Of a stretch of 64,000 bases of DNA, positions 37,101 through 47,260 are shown piece by piece; the stretch's first letter is position 1; each line of letters begins with the position of its first letter. The stretch is from Trichodelitschia bisporula (Eukaryota; Ascomycota; Dothideomycetes; Phaeotrichales; Phaeotrichaceae). Both the position numbers and the translations under genes were made by a program. The notes below the pieces were generated by a model. It was not told where the DNA came from, did not search any database, and saw only the letters and a list, made by a program, of their open reading frames with translations. The stretch lies in NCBI GenBank assembly GCA_010356995.1, contig ML996692.1:124001-188000 (forward strand), given 5' to 3'.

Positions 37101-37844
37101 TATGCCGTAAGCGGGTATGCCCGCGCGGGGCCACTCCACCCGCCCTGGACTCGACGATCAGCGGCAGGCTCCGCTTGCGCAGGAACGCGCCTCCAGGCTG
37201 CAGACAGCCTCGCGCACACACTGTACTACCGTACACGAGGAGCTCGCGTCATCCCCCCGCAAGCAGCGAGATGCCCCTGCCCTACCCGCCAGAGTGGCCG
37301 CACCCGTGCCTCGCCTACCCACTACCCCCCACCCCCCCTTCCCCTTCTTCCGCTGCCCCACCTCCCGCCGCCCCAAGTTCCGTCCGATGATGTGCGTTGG
37401 CGGGCGCATGAGATCAGCGGAAGCGAACCCACAGCTCTACAGGAGACAGCGCCATGATGCACAGCCGACAACCCTTGAATTACTGGTGGGCGTTAAGCTC
37501 GATGACGGACGCCAACGAAAGGCAATGAGGACGCACCGTTTCTTTCCGGCTTTTGCCCCTCGCGCTTGGCTACGTCCGCGTGAACACGAGGATGTGAAAG
37601 TGGGCAGGCTGAAGGGTGAGTGGAACACGCAAGTTCTGGACCCAATGCCGCCATGCGCGACATACGAAGATAGGCGCAAATGACGAGAGAGCAGATGATA
37701 CAGTTGAAATTTTGTCTCGTGCAGAGCAAAATGCTCAGCAAAATTCTACACACGCAACCCCAAACCCCAAACATGCCCTTCCCCTGCCAGCTAGCCAGCT
37801 CACCTTCCCAACCGCCACTACTCCGCTAGCCGCCCCCCACTCCG
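34196..37844. other. 3.6-kb gene-free gap within the GAG cluster
   Basis: This is the longest gap in the window. It separates the 3' ends of ega3 and sph3, which converge. Open frames here (up to 188 codons) lack domains, overlap one another on both strands, and I recognise none of them. A tandem ~21-bp imperfect repeat is present (37039-37079). Nothing marks a transposon. Confidence 0.5.
37039..37079. repeat. Imperfect tandem repeat, ~21 bp x 2
   Basis: TCGGCAGACCATTTCGAGGCT is followed directly by TCGGCAGACCCATTGAGGCT, differing by a small indel and one substitution. Confidence 0.7.
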
Positions 37845-39001
37845 CTAAATCATGGCATCGATGAAGTCCTTGAACCGAGGACTAAAGCGATTGTAGTAAT
37901 TTTCCGACAAATCCGTAAGAAACAAGCTGCCCGCAAGCTCGCGCAGCTCCGCCACCAGAGTCTTGAGCTGCGGCATTTCCATGCTACTGGGAATTGAGTG
38001 CATGAGGCAGACAAGCATCTCGCGATCAGGAAGCGCCGCGAGCGATTTGGCTGCCTGGCGGTTGATGTACGTCTGGTACTGTTCCTCAAACACCACGGTC
38101 CGATCGGTGGTCCCCAGAATCCGAGATTCCGGTATGCTCCCTGGATTCATAACTGTGAATTCGGGCCATGTCAGCAAAGGATCTCTGCCATAGAGCACGT
38201 TGCGCGTTGACGAGCTCATGGCCAAACAAGGCTGGGGAAAGGCAAATCCTGCCGTATGCGGCAGGGGTTTGCCCCGGGATAAGGAATTGCGGAGCCAATG
38301 AGGAAGCAGAGACCAGAAAACACATACCGATAGATCCCGATGCTAGACCATTGGTACTTCTGATCCTGCTCTTGACATCGGCGAGAAAAGTAGTATTGTG
38401 GTCGTCCGCGAGCTGCGGCGACTCGTCCAGGAAGATTCCCTGCATAGCAAGCTTGGGGTTCTTCTGGCTCCATGTGGCGTACTGGGCAATGTCGCTGTAC
38501 GCGGCATCGATGCTGCGTCGGCCATAATCAATGGCGACGTACCCGACGGTCCTCACATTGGAGTACGAGTTGAGTCTCGGAATCTCTCTCGTGTAATTCG
38601 CATCGGGCAGTGGCGCGGCACCCGGTCCGCTTGCTGGGTTTATTACGATGGTAAAGTCTAACGATGGGTGTGACTGGATGCTGTGACCGACGCGCGGAAT
38701 CAGTAAGGCTTTGTGTGCGCAGGGGTGCTTAGATTGCGGGGATGGGGGGATATTGATAGAAATATGATCCTTACACAGCGTAGAGGGGGTCCCATGCTCC
38801 TCGAACGGGATAAATGTAGAGTGGTATTAACACTCCAGACCTCGGCGCCATCGCTTGCGCTGGATTGCCGGAGCCAGCAGTGACGGGGGTGGTGAAAAGG
38901 CAGATACTTGCAAGGAGGAGCGTGAACAGCGTCCACCTCCGGCAGGCGATAGGCTTTGTGAACCAATTTAGAGCATTGCCCATTTGGTAGGATGATAGCA
39001 A
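37845..39001 (-). CDS. sph3: Spherulin-4-like GAG glycoside hydrolase, GH135 family
   Basis: Exons 38775-39001, 38328-38680 and 37845-38152 give 295 residues. An N-terminal hydrophobic segment (RRWTLFTLLLASICLF, about 20-38) is a signal or signal anchor. The TIM barrel begins SGVLIPLYIYPVRGAWDPLY and includes FTIVINPASGPG, VGYVAIDYGRR and GIFLDESPQ; Asp161-Glu162 match the GH135 catalytic acids, and VVFEEQY (Glu216/217) the third. In Aspergillus, Sph3 hydrolyses GAG and is needed for its production. Intron 2 is long (175 nt); its chosen acceptor (TTCACAG, 38153) follows a perfect CTGAC branch site. A weaker acceptor 30 nt earlier would add ten residues. An ATG six codons downstream (38983) could also be the start. 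Divergent from uge3. Confidence 0.93.
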
Positions 39002-39619
39002 TGCAAAAGGGAAGAAATAGGGGGAGAAAGCTTAGGTTGACTGGGCGCCAAAACAGGAATCTCGGGGATGCATTGACCGGGAAGAGGTGAGGAAGAGAGC
39101 GAATGTCGGGGGGAAGGGGATGGAAGAGCAACAAAACAGAAAGAAGGTGTCTGAAGGGTAGAAAGGGAAGGACTGGAAACGGTAGTAGTGATGTAAACTG
39201 CTGCTGTGGGTCGTCAGCACTTCAATCTAATATTGGGATTTGCAAAATGACAGCTGGTTTGCGAGTGTGCCAAGTGACAAGGCTCCATGATCCGGACGAA
39301 GAGACAAAGTACTTCGCAGGGATGGCCTCGTGGAAGGGTTTCCGCTGGATCAGTCGGTCGGCCAGTTGACAGGAGGAGGCACGCCATCGGCTGCGCGAGA
39401 ATAAATCGAAGCCGACCGGACGGTCAATTTTTGATGGCCATTCCGCAGGCATCACGGGAGTCCCAGTTTCATCTAAATCGTGGCAAGACTCTCCACCCTC
39501 CTACTTTATAAGAGTTTCGAGTGTGTCGCATATCGTTGGGGATAAACCGCCAGCGCTAACACCATCTCAATTCTTTCGTTGTTCGTTTCCTTTGCCGTCA
39601 TCTCGTGCTTCCATTCGTT
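39002..39619. promoter_or_regulatory. 618-bp divergent promoter, sph3 / uge3
   Basis: The sph3 and uge3 start codons face away from each other across 618 bp with no gene between. A TATA-like TTTATAAG lies about 110 bp upstream of the uge3 ATG, followed by a C/T-rich leader. Shared control of the hydrolase and the precursor epimerase is inferred. Confidence 0.7.
39505..39512 (+). promoter_or_regulatory. TATA-like box of uge3
   Basis: TTTATAAG stands alone in a GC-balanced region ~108 bp before the uge3 start codon and is followed by a pyrimidine-rich stretch, the usual layout of a fungal core promoter. Confidence 0.5.
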
Positions 39620-41035
39620 ATGAGCACTCGTTCAGATTCGGGGATGTCATCCCCTTCACTCTTTTCGTCCATTTCGCGCTCGAGCAGCACATTTAACGTC
39701 GCCGCGGCCGACTCCGTCAGCACCCCCGGCACCGATTCTTCCATTCTTTTTGACGATGCCACCGTCGAGCCGCTGGACATCTCGAGCAATGGCGAGTCGT
39801 ATATCATGGTGGTCGGCGGGGCCGGCTACATCGGCAGCCACACAACGCTCGAGCTCATGAAGGAGGGGTTCAACGTTGTAGTTGTCGACGATCTGAGCAA
39901 CGCGTACCGCGACGTCCTCGATCGTGTCGAGTTCCTGGCCGCCGAGCACCGCATCGCGATCGGGGAGACCGTACCGACGCTCAAGTTCCACGAAGCCGAC
40001 TACAAGAGCCCAGTGATGCGGTCGATCCTGGATCTGTACGCTCTCAAGGGGGCCGAGCTCGGCACCCAGGGCGCAGCCGTCTCACGTATCCGGGGTGTCA
40101 TCCACTTTGCCGCGTTCAAGGCCGTCGAAGATTCCATCAACAACCCGATCCCGTACTACCAGAACAACGTGTGCGGAATGGTCAACTTCCTGGCGCTGTT
40201 GCAGGAGTTCGGGATCATGAACTTCGTATTCTCTTCCTCGGCCACCGTGTACGGCTCGCGTGCAAACCAGGGCCACCCGTTACGCGAAGAACATTGCGTA
40301 CACGAGCACGAGACGTTTGTGGATGACGATGGGGTGGAAAAGCAGGCGGAGCCGGGCGTCTTCGGTCTGACGTCGCCATACGGTCGGACAAAGTGGATGT
40401 GCGAGGCCATCCTCGCCGATGTCGCCAAGTCTGATCCGCGTTGGACCATCACCGCCCTGCGGTACTTCAACCCAGTCGGCTGCCACGAATCCGGTCTGCT
40501 CGGCGAGGATCCCAGGCAAAAGCCGACCAATCTCGTGCCCGTTGTGTTGCGCGTCCTCACGGGCGCCAATCCGGTGCTCAACATCTTCGGCACCGATTGG
40601 GACACGCCCGATGGTACTGCCATTCGCGATTTCATCCACGTTGTCGACCTCGCCCGCGGCCACATTGCCGCTCTCGATGCCGCCGCCAAAGGTCGTGTTC
40701 GGCACGCATTCCGGGCCTACAACCTGGGCACTGGTACCGGCCACACCGTCCGCGAAGTCGTCGAAAGCATCGAGAAAGCCTCGCAACGCACCATCCCCGT
40801 TGCGGAAGTCGGAAGGCGCCCCGGAGATGTCGGCTTCTGCGTCGCTGGTGTCAATCGTGCTGAGAAGGAGCTCGGATGGAAAACGGTCAAGACGATGCAA
40901 GACTGCTCGACCGACGTTTGGAACTTCACCGCAAGGTCTCGCGGTGTGAACAGCAGCACGCCGAAAAAGACCCTCCCCACGCAGCCCGAGTTCGCTCAGC
41001 AAGAACTTCCCATCGAGAACGCGGTGATGGTATAA
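39620..41035 (+). CDS. uge3: UDP-glucose/UDP-GlcNAc 4-epimerase (GAG precursor supply)
   Basis: A single exon of 471 residues. A Ser/Thr-rich tail of ~60 residues, absent from housekeeping GalE, precedes an extended SDR fold: the NAD-binding GGAGYIGSHT (Gly66-Gly72), VIHFAAFKAVEDSI, the Ser of FSSSATVYGS and the catalytic YxxxK in SPYGRTK (Tyr254, Lys258). RYFNPVG, DGTAIRDFIHVVDLA and the C-terminal substrate lobe (PGDVGFCVAGVNRAEKELGW) follow. Family knowledge: it interconverts UDP-Glc/UDP-Gal, and Aspergillus Uge3 also makes UDP-GalNAc for GAG. Preference for GalNAc is inferred from the cluster and cannot be read from a motif. The first ATG of the frame is used; the upstream in-frame GTG is ignored. 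Confidence 0.95.
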   Translation: MSTRSDSGMSSPSLFSSISRSSSTFNVAAADSVSTPGTDSSILFDDATVEPLDISSNGESYIMVVGGAGYIGSHTTLELMKEGFNVVVVDDLSNAYRDVLDRVEFLAAEHRIAIGETVPTLKFHEADYKSPVMRSILDLYALKGAELGTQGAAVSRIRGVIHFAAFKAVEDSINNPIPYYQNNVCGMVNFLALLQEFGIMNFVFSSSATVYGSRANQGHPLREEHCVHEHETFVDDDGVEKQAEPGVFGLTSPYGRTKWMCEAILADVAKSDPRWTITALRYFNPVGCHESGLLGEDPRQKPTNLVPVVLRVLTGANPVLNIFGTDWDTPDGTAIRDFIHVVDLARGHIAALDAAAKGRVRHAFRAYNLGTGTGHTVREVVESIEKASQRTIPVAEVGRRPGDVGFCVAGVNRAEKELGWKTVKTMQDCSTDVWNFTARSRGVNSSTPKKTLPTQPEFAQQELPIENAVMV

Positions 41036-42826
41036 CACTTGGAGGAAACCTCTGTACAATAAACTTGCATTGCCGGAAAAATAGCGGACTGGCGTTTGAC
41101 GGCGTTCCATACAAGGAAGCTCTTGTCGGGTTGACAAGAGTCGGGAGGGGATCCATCCTCGACCATCCACCAAACCATTTTGTTGTAGCTTTGTTTTTGT
41201 ACATCATTTCTCAGAGAGAAGCGCGCAAGCTGAGACTGCGTGGTAGCGTAGCGCTTTTGGCGGCGAGGGATTCCAGCCGTGTAGATTATTCATAATTCAC
41301 TGCGCAAAACTGTTCCTGCTGCTTCTCGTGTGGCGATTCAGACCATCGAGGAAACCGGCCAGAATCCAGGAGAAAAACACTCGACTAAAGATATCGGAAC
41401 GGCTCCAGAAGCTCCGGCACAAGCGGCACGCGGACTCGCAAACCAGCGGTCACGGGAAAGCAAAGAAAGGAGCACTCACCAAGGGAGAGACGAACAAAAA
41501 AGCTACCTGAGGAGGTAGCAAACACTGCTCACGAAACCGGAATTGACGGAGGTTTATATCTAGAGAAAAAACGTACTCAATGTAGCCGTGCAGCCCTACG
41601 AGCTTGAGCCACCCACAAAATTGTCACCCGCAGTCGTCAGATCACTTCCGGTCTGGCTTTTCTGTTCAGCACTTTGATCTGTAGTAAGCTGCCCGTCTCC
41701 AGGATCGCCAAGTGGTGGGGAATGGTGTATGATCGCGAAGGACTTCGCCTGGAGAACCTCAGGCCGCGTAAGAGAGACAAAAATGAAGGACGCGCCAGTG
41801 CTATTGGCGTCTTTGACGTTCCTGTCGCGGGCGAAAGTGAGTCGTAATAATTCTCCTACGGAAATGCTTTTGCGAGGGACTCAACTTGTAACAAGCTGCT
41901 GCTGGCCCGAAACGAGGATGGACGCATGGTGGCGTTGCACGACATGCATTGGCCGAAGTCAATCCGAATACTCGGTGCAGTATGGGGTAGCAGGCTTGAT
42001 ATGACTTGGCTCGACTGGAGATGTTGGAACGACAACTGTATGCTGTAGAGTTGGATCGAGGAAAGGTGTCTGGAAGCATTCCGCCATCCGTTGACTACCT
42101 GAAGCATCACATCCGTGATTGTGAATGAAGGGAGAAGACAGGCTCCGGATGTTAAGGCAGTCATATGCCGTCGGCTAGTGCGGTCGAGCTGCGAGGCATG
42201 AGTCGCGGTTGTACGGGTGCGGTAGTGCGGTTGTAGTGCGGTGCACGTCAGATGTCCCATGTGAGCATGAAGTCGAGCCAAGAACAGTTCCTTGAGCGGT
42301 TTGGTGAAAGTCCTTGCCGACTCTCTTTGGGCTGGTGCACGGGGAGCAAGCAAAGACTTGTTCACAGCACTACGCTCAGATATCATGCTACCTTGAGATA
42401 TATCCCAAGATTGCGAACCAAGCTTCCAAGGCTACTACGGTACGTAAACTTGTACCGTACATCACACTTCTAACAGCAGCGGCGACTTATGACAGGTCTG
42501 GAATAAAGTCTAGCCCCCATAGACCGAACTAGTTTCCAAGCGCACGGCGGACAATGACTACTATCGCCGAATATCGAGATATTCCTCCCGCTCCGTCATC
42601 GCTTGATATTGGGTATTCGCACATCAGTGGAGCACAATCGTTGCCGTCTAAAGAAACCCCTAGGGAGAGTACGAAGTAGGGCGTGTAGCCACCGCCAGAA
42701 AGCCAAAGTGATATCCAAAGACAATAGATTCACCAACACATCCACCCATCTATCAATCCAAGCAGCCACCCTCCCATCTCCAAAACCACAAACACATAAT
42801 ATACAAACTCTCCCCCCAATGAGCAC
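41036..42826. other. 1.8-kb convergent intergenic region, right border of the GAG cluster
   Basis: It lies between the 3' ends of uge3 and the SCP2 gene. Only short frames without domains are present. A run of GTGCGGT-like units (42218-42246) is the only repeat seen. Confidence 0.5.
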
Positions 42827-43510
42827 CTACAACTTAGCCTTCGTCCTCGCCTTAGCCAGAATAGGATCCAGCCTCGTCGCCTTCATAATATCGCCGCGCA
42901 CCTTGAGCTTCCCGCTCATAAACAGCGACTGCGCCTTCGCCGTGCCCTTGACCAGCTTGCCGAAATCGTCGTCCGAGACCACAATCGTGACTAGAGAGAA
43001 GCACCGAGGTTAGCCAATGTACCCAAGGTCAAAGCCAAATTTCTCCGTTCCCAATTCCCCGGTCGTTGTTCGCGCGTGCTCCAAGACGGGATATATGCGT
43101 GCCCTTAGTGCGAGCCCGCAAATAGAACGCAGACCAAGGGCTCAACGCATACCACGCGGGTAACGGCCAAGGGCCACGCGAAATATCATGGCCATCCGTA
43201 GCCAAGCCTAGGCAGGGCAACCAAGATCCTTCCGCGTGGCCCATCTTCACAACCTCAACAGAACTCAGAAAAGAAGAGGCAACCGACCATCCGCCTTCCC
43301 CCCCTCCGGCGCCGTCCCCTGCGCCACAACACCCGTCTCCTTCAAATCAATATACCAGCTCGCCGTCTCGCCCGCCTTATTCTTCAGCGTGAAGGCATAG
43401 ATGCCCGACCCCTTCTTGATCGCATCCTTCTTCTCCTTCGGGTCCTGCAGCGCCGCGTTGATGGCCTCGAAGGCTGCGCTGGCGGGGAAGGTGGGATTGG
43501 CGACGGACAT
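42827..43510 (-). CDS. SCP2 sterol-carrier / lipid-transfer protein, peroxisomal (AKL C terminus)
   Basis: Exons 43288-43510 and 42827-42990 give 128 residues, the size of a stand-alone SCP2 domain. The fold is covered by FEAINAALQDPKEKKDAIKK, GIYAFTLKNKAGETASWYID, VTIVVSDDDFGKLVKGTAKA and FMSGKLKVRGDIMKATRLDP. The protein ends in AKL, a PTS1. Yeast-type relatives (POX18/PXP-18) bind fatty acyl-CoA in peroxisomes and are induced by oleate; this role is inferred. The single intron is 297 nt, six times the local norm, and contains a perfect 10-bp stem (43171-43242). Confidence 0.94.
43171..43242. repeat. 10-bp perfect inverted repeat inside the SCP2 gene intron
   Basis: GGGCCACGCG at 43171-43180 is the exact reverse complement of 43233-43242, with a 52-nt loop. 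It lies 45-117 nt from the donor of the long intron. It may be an RNA stem or a paired DNA site. Confidence 0.7.
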
Positions 43511-43734
43511 TGTATTCGTTGAGTGAGGGAGAGATTATGGGGAGGTGGTAAGATGCGATGCGATGCGCGCGTGCGGTGAGGTAGAGTATTAGGAGGTCTG
43601 GTACAGTCAGCACTCCGCACCACGCCAACGAATCCCACACGACGCGGCCTCGGGCCGGCCGCCAAGGGGGGTACATACCGCGTGTTTAAAGTCACAAAAC
43701 GTGGAGCGTGAAGAAAGACGGACGGAAAGCGCGA

Positions 43735-43765
43735 GGGCCCCGGGGGTCTTTAATATCCCGGGCCC
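43735..43765. repeat. GC-rich hairpin of two palindromic arms
   Basis: GGGCCCCGGG and CCCGGGCCC flank a 12-nt A/T-containing loop and can pair over nine bases. It lies ~225 bp upstream of the SCP2 gene start and could be a regulatory dyad. Confidence 0.6.
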
Positions 43766-44151
43766 TTCGGCGCTGGGCACGGTTTGGGGTTCGGGGTGCG
43801 AAGGCGCGGGGCGCGCGAATGCTGAGCTTTGATTGCCACGAACAAATAGAATTACTGGTACGGCCGCCCGACGAGGCAGCTGATGTTAATCGGACCTTGG
43901 ATCTGATGTCCCGCGCTAATGGATTGCGATTTAGCTTGTGACAAGCAAGCTGCGCGGTGCCTTGGGATTGAGGGCGGTGCACTCCGAGGCGTTGGCATGT
44001 GATGCTACGTCAGTGGCCTGTGGGCGGTGGACGAAGGATGCAAGCTGCGATGCTCCACCCGTCTGTACGTACAACACGATTGCTTTGACTGCGATACGCT
44101 ATATACTCGGAGTACTTGAGGATGTACCTCTTCTATTCAATCATCCTCTCT

Positions 44152-44307
44152 ATGGACACGCCTATCCAGTCGAACAATAGCCATCGCACATTCCCCGCGG
44201 CCAGCGCACAGGCCTCCAGATCAAAGACCGAGACGCCGACGCCGAACGCATGTGCCACGTGCCGCAAACACCGTCTCCGAAACAGCATTGCTGCATGCAG
44301 CACCTAA
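44152..44307 (+). pseudogene. Possible remnant of a Zn2Cys6 transcription factor N terminus
   Basis: A 51-codon frame begins MDTPIQSNN and reaches ACATCRKHRLR, the very form of the first half of a fungal Zn(II)2Cys6 finger (ACxxCRxRKxRCD). It then runs to AACST and stops, so the third to sixth cysteines in their normal spacing are missing. No downstream exon with the rest of the finger or a fungal-TF domain was found in the next 650 bp. It may be a gene fragment or chance similarity. Confidence 0.25.
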
Positions 44308-44964
44308 TCCCATTTTGGGGCAATAAATCGAGGGCGAGCACAATATCAATCGAAAGCGTTGGAAGCTCATGTTTTTGAGTTCCATGTATGAGTTCTCAAT
44401 GCCATGGAAAGTCAAGCATACCGCATCAGACACCGATGTGCCGAGTGAGGACGGAATGACGGGCGGAATGGTTGTCAAAGGGCTGTTTTTGAAGCATTCG
44501 GACATGAAATGTGGAATAGTGACTAAGTACAACTAACTAGCATCATATCCAATAGCATCATATCTGGCCGGCAGCGATGCCTTTGCACTAAAGCTTACAT
44601 TCTATCATCATGATAGGGTCGTCAAAGAAGTGAAGCGAGGTCCAAAACCAACAAGCAAGAACACATAGCCAAAGGAATGAGTGCCGTAGTCGTCGTAAAT
44701 GCTTCAGGAGTCGAAGCGAGCATACCCGCCGTGACTAGCATGTACCTCATGTCGTATCGTTCGTAAAATGAGAAGGCCGCCGGAATAAAATGCACACACA
44801 TAAAGATGTCCAGCTATCCACCGTAGTCACAACCGTACCTCACATGTTTCTCGTCTCTCATTAAGCTTCCGTCATACCGATAACCGCAGTAACCAGACCA
44901 TCATCACGCCAAAGAGGATAGAGGAGTAAAGGAAACACACTCACGAAGTTCGAGCACTCATCCT

Positions 44965-47260
44965 TCAGCTGACATCCATCCCCTCCTCTCCGTCATCCGT
45001 CTCCGTCTCCTCCCCAACCAGGCTAGGAACGACACTGTTTGACTTTCTCTTCCTCCTACCGCCTCCTAGACCCATGCCGAACTTCGTGCCCCCGAGTCCG
45101 CCGACCAACTCCAGCTCCTCACCGCCAACAACCCGGCCCTCAGCATCAATCTCTTCGCACAGTTCAACAATGCTCCGTTGCGGCAGCGCCTTGAAGCCGG
45201 AAGTCCGGACGATGCGGCCCCAGTGAGTCATGCAAAAGGCAGCCGCCCGCCGGCGGAGCCACTGTTCATCAGCCACACCGGCGCGCTCCCAGATGACAGC
45301 TGCATGTTCAATGTCCAGCTCCTTGCCGAGCCGATTCACGCAGAGAAGTCGCAGTCTAGGCATGTCGTAGATGTTAGCCATGACAAGCATGCCTGCGACA
45401 TCGGCGAGCGTAGGGCCGTGTTCGGGATGCGGAGCGATTGAGTCGGTGTACAGGTAGTACAAGAAGGCGCGGACAGCTCCGTAAGGCTCGGGAATGTGCA
45501 TCTTCTTCTGTTGGAACTCGAGCATTTGTGACGCATAGAGACGGGAGAAGTGCGGCCAGCGAGCTTGGAGGATGAGCTTGTGCACGTGAATGGGCTTCGA
45601 AACCGCAGGCGGGGAGTCCCCAATTGCAGACACTGTCATGGCGCTACTGCTATCATCGACGTCATCGGCCTCGGCTGTGACGACGAAATCGACGCCGCTG
45701 CCGGTCTCCGGGGGCTGATCGAACATCCGCGCGAGATCGGCACCGATGCTGTTCAGGTGAGACGACTTTACGGTATCAGATGCCGGAAGCTTTGACTCTC
45801 CGGCCCGAGACTCGGCGGTTAGACTGTTCCCAAGTAGGCCAAACTTCCGCAGGTCGATTGGCAGCACGTCACTGAGGTATTCCTCCGAAGTACCCGCGTT
45901 AGTGCCGCCCTCCGTGGGACAGCCTAAGAGCCAGGCCTGAGTACCATCCTCGTTCATCGCACAATAATGCCAGCGGTAGTGGGGGCTGAAGAGATCCTTG
46001 CCCTCAGCAAGCCGCTGCCAGCGAAGAGTTTCCAGATCCAGCGACGTGATGCAGGTGTCGAACGCAGAAATGACGCTTGCCGGGGTCACGAAATCGAGCA
46101 GGCAACCGGACGAGTAGGCGTAGAAGTGCAACCCGAGACGCGGAGTTGGCAGATGCGGGCTCGAAATGAACTTGAGCGACGATATGGCTCCTGGCGCAAC
46201 GGGAGGGCTGGTCCGGCCGGTCAGGGAAGCGGGATTAGTCTGCAAGCTGCTCGAGTTCGCTGCGTAGCCGGTTAAAGCGGACACCGGCTGGGCCACTCTG
46301 TCGAAGGAGAACATGGCCTGTCTAGAGCTCATGAGGCGCCTGTCGACGGATCCGATGCCCATGGGAGACTCAAAGCTCGGGTTGCCTCGCAGGTCCAGCC
46401 ACCACACCTCCGTTGTCCGCTCCATCTCCTCGCCCATGCCGCCAAACACCCATATCCGGCCGCCCCAAACCCAGCTCGTATGATCGTACCGATGCACGAA
46501 CCTCCACGTCCGAGACCATGTCCAGGTTTTGAGATCGAGATAGCAGATATCATCCAACACGTAGCTCTCATGGCCGGTCATACCACCGACAATGTACAGC
46601 TTCTCGTCATGAATGACAGCCGAATGCCGAGCTCTTCCACGTGGAGCGGTACCGTGGAGCTCCGGCTGAGTCCAATGGGCGGTCTTTAGGTCGAAGATGA
46701 TGACATCGGAGAGGTACGCTCGGTGTTCGTTCTCGCCGCCGTAAACGAGGAGTTTATCGCCTTGCCAAAGGTTGGCAGTGTGGCCTTGCTTGAATGAGTA
46801 CGATAGCTCATGTGCAAAGGATGCGACATACCCATCCGGACACCGGGAATATCTCCATAGTTGTCCACGAGGCTCCACTGCCGCGTTTGCAGGTTGAGCT
46901 TCAATACGTGGTTGTAGACTAAAAGAAGGGACGTAAGCCACGCATTGCATGATTTCCACGCGACAAACCTTCATCCGTGTACTGGTCAAACCCGCCAAAT
47001 GCATAGATCTGGTCGTTGCCAACGTATGTGACGGACGCATTAACCAAGCATGCGGGGCGGGCGCCGACGGTAGTGATGATCTTGGGCGTGTAGCTGTCCT
47101 GGCTGGACTTGCGGTGACGCACGGGACTCGCCGACATGAGGTAGGTGTTTGAGGCAGCGGAAGCGACAGTGGTTGTAGAATGGCGATGCGAGCCAGAGGA
47201 GGGGGAGGAGCTCGTAGCAGCAGCAGCGGGGGTGTAGGTAAGACCGGGCCGAGACGCCAT
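44965..47260 (-). CDS. Kelch-repeat and BTB-domain protein (LZTR1/Ral2-like architecture)
   Basis: Exons 46969-47260, 46832-46918 and 44965-46784 (introns of 50 and 47 nt) give 732 residues. After a Ser/Thr-rich tail come Kelch blades, each with the paired Gly and spaced Tyr/Trp pattern: VGNDQIYAFGGFDQYTDE, WQGDKLLVYGGENEH, HDEKLYIVGGMTGHE and WGGRIWVFGGMGEE (to about residue 230). A linker with a weaker blade follows. The BTB/BACK region is near residues 490-640 (VHKLILQARWPHFSRLYASQ ... AVRAFLYYLYTDSI). A basic patch and an acidic tail end the protein. Kelch-BTB order is that of human LZTR1 (a Cul3 adaptor for Ras GTPases) and fission yeast Ral2 (Ras signalling). A Ras-related role is inferred only from architecture. 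Confidence 0.88.

Larger units (their letters stand above)
43511..44964. other. 1.45-kb intergenic region, promoter of the SCP2 gene and 3' flank of the Kelch-BTB gene
   Basis: It holds a GC-only hairpin (43735-43765) and a short plus-strand frame (44152-44307) with a partial Zn2Cys6-like motif, both listed separately. No intact gene is seen. Confidence 0.5.

Noticed and set aside
38153-38182. Earlier acceptor for sph3 intron 2, adding ten residues (DPLLTWPEFT)
   Set aside because: The acceptor is weak, while the later one follows a perfect CTGAC branch site and CACAG. It is kept only as an alternative.
40280-41173. 297-codon minus-strand frame
   Set aside because: It is the antisense shadow of uge3 and shows no domain.
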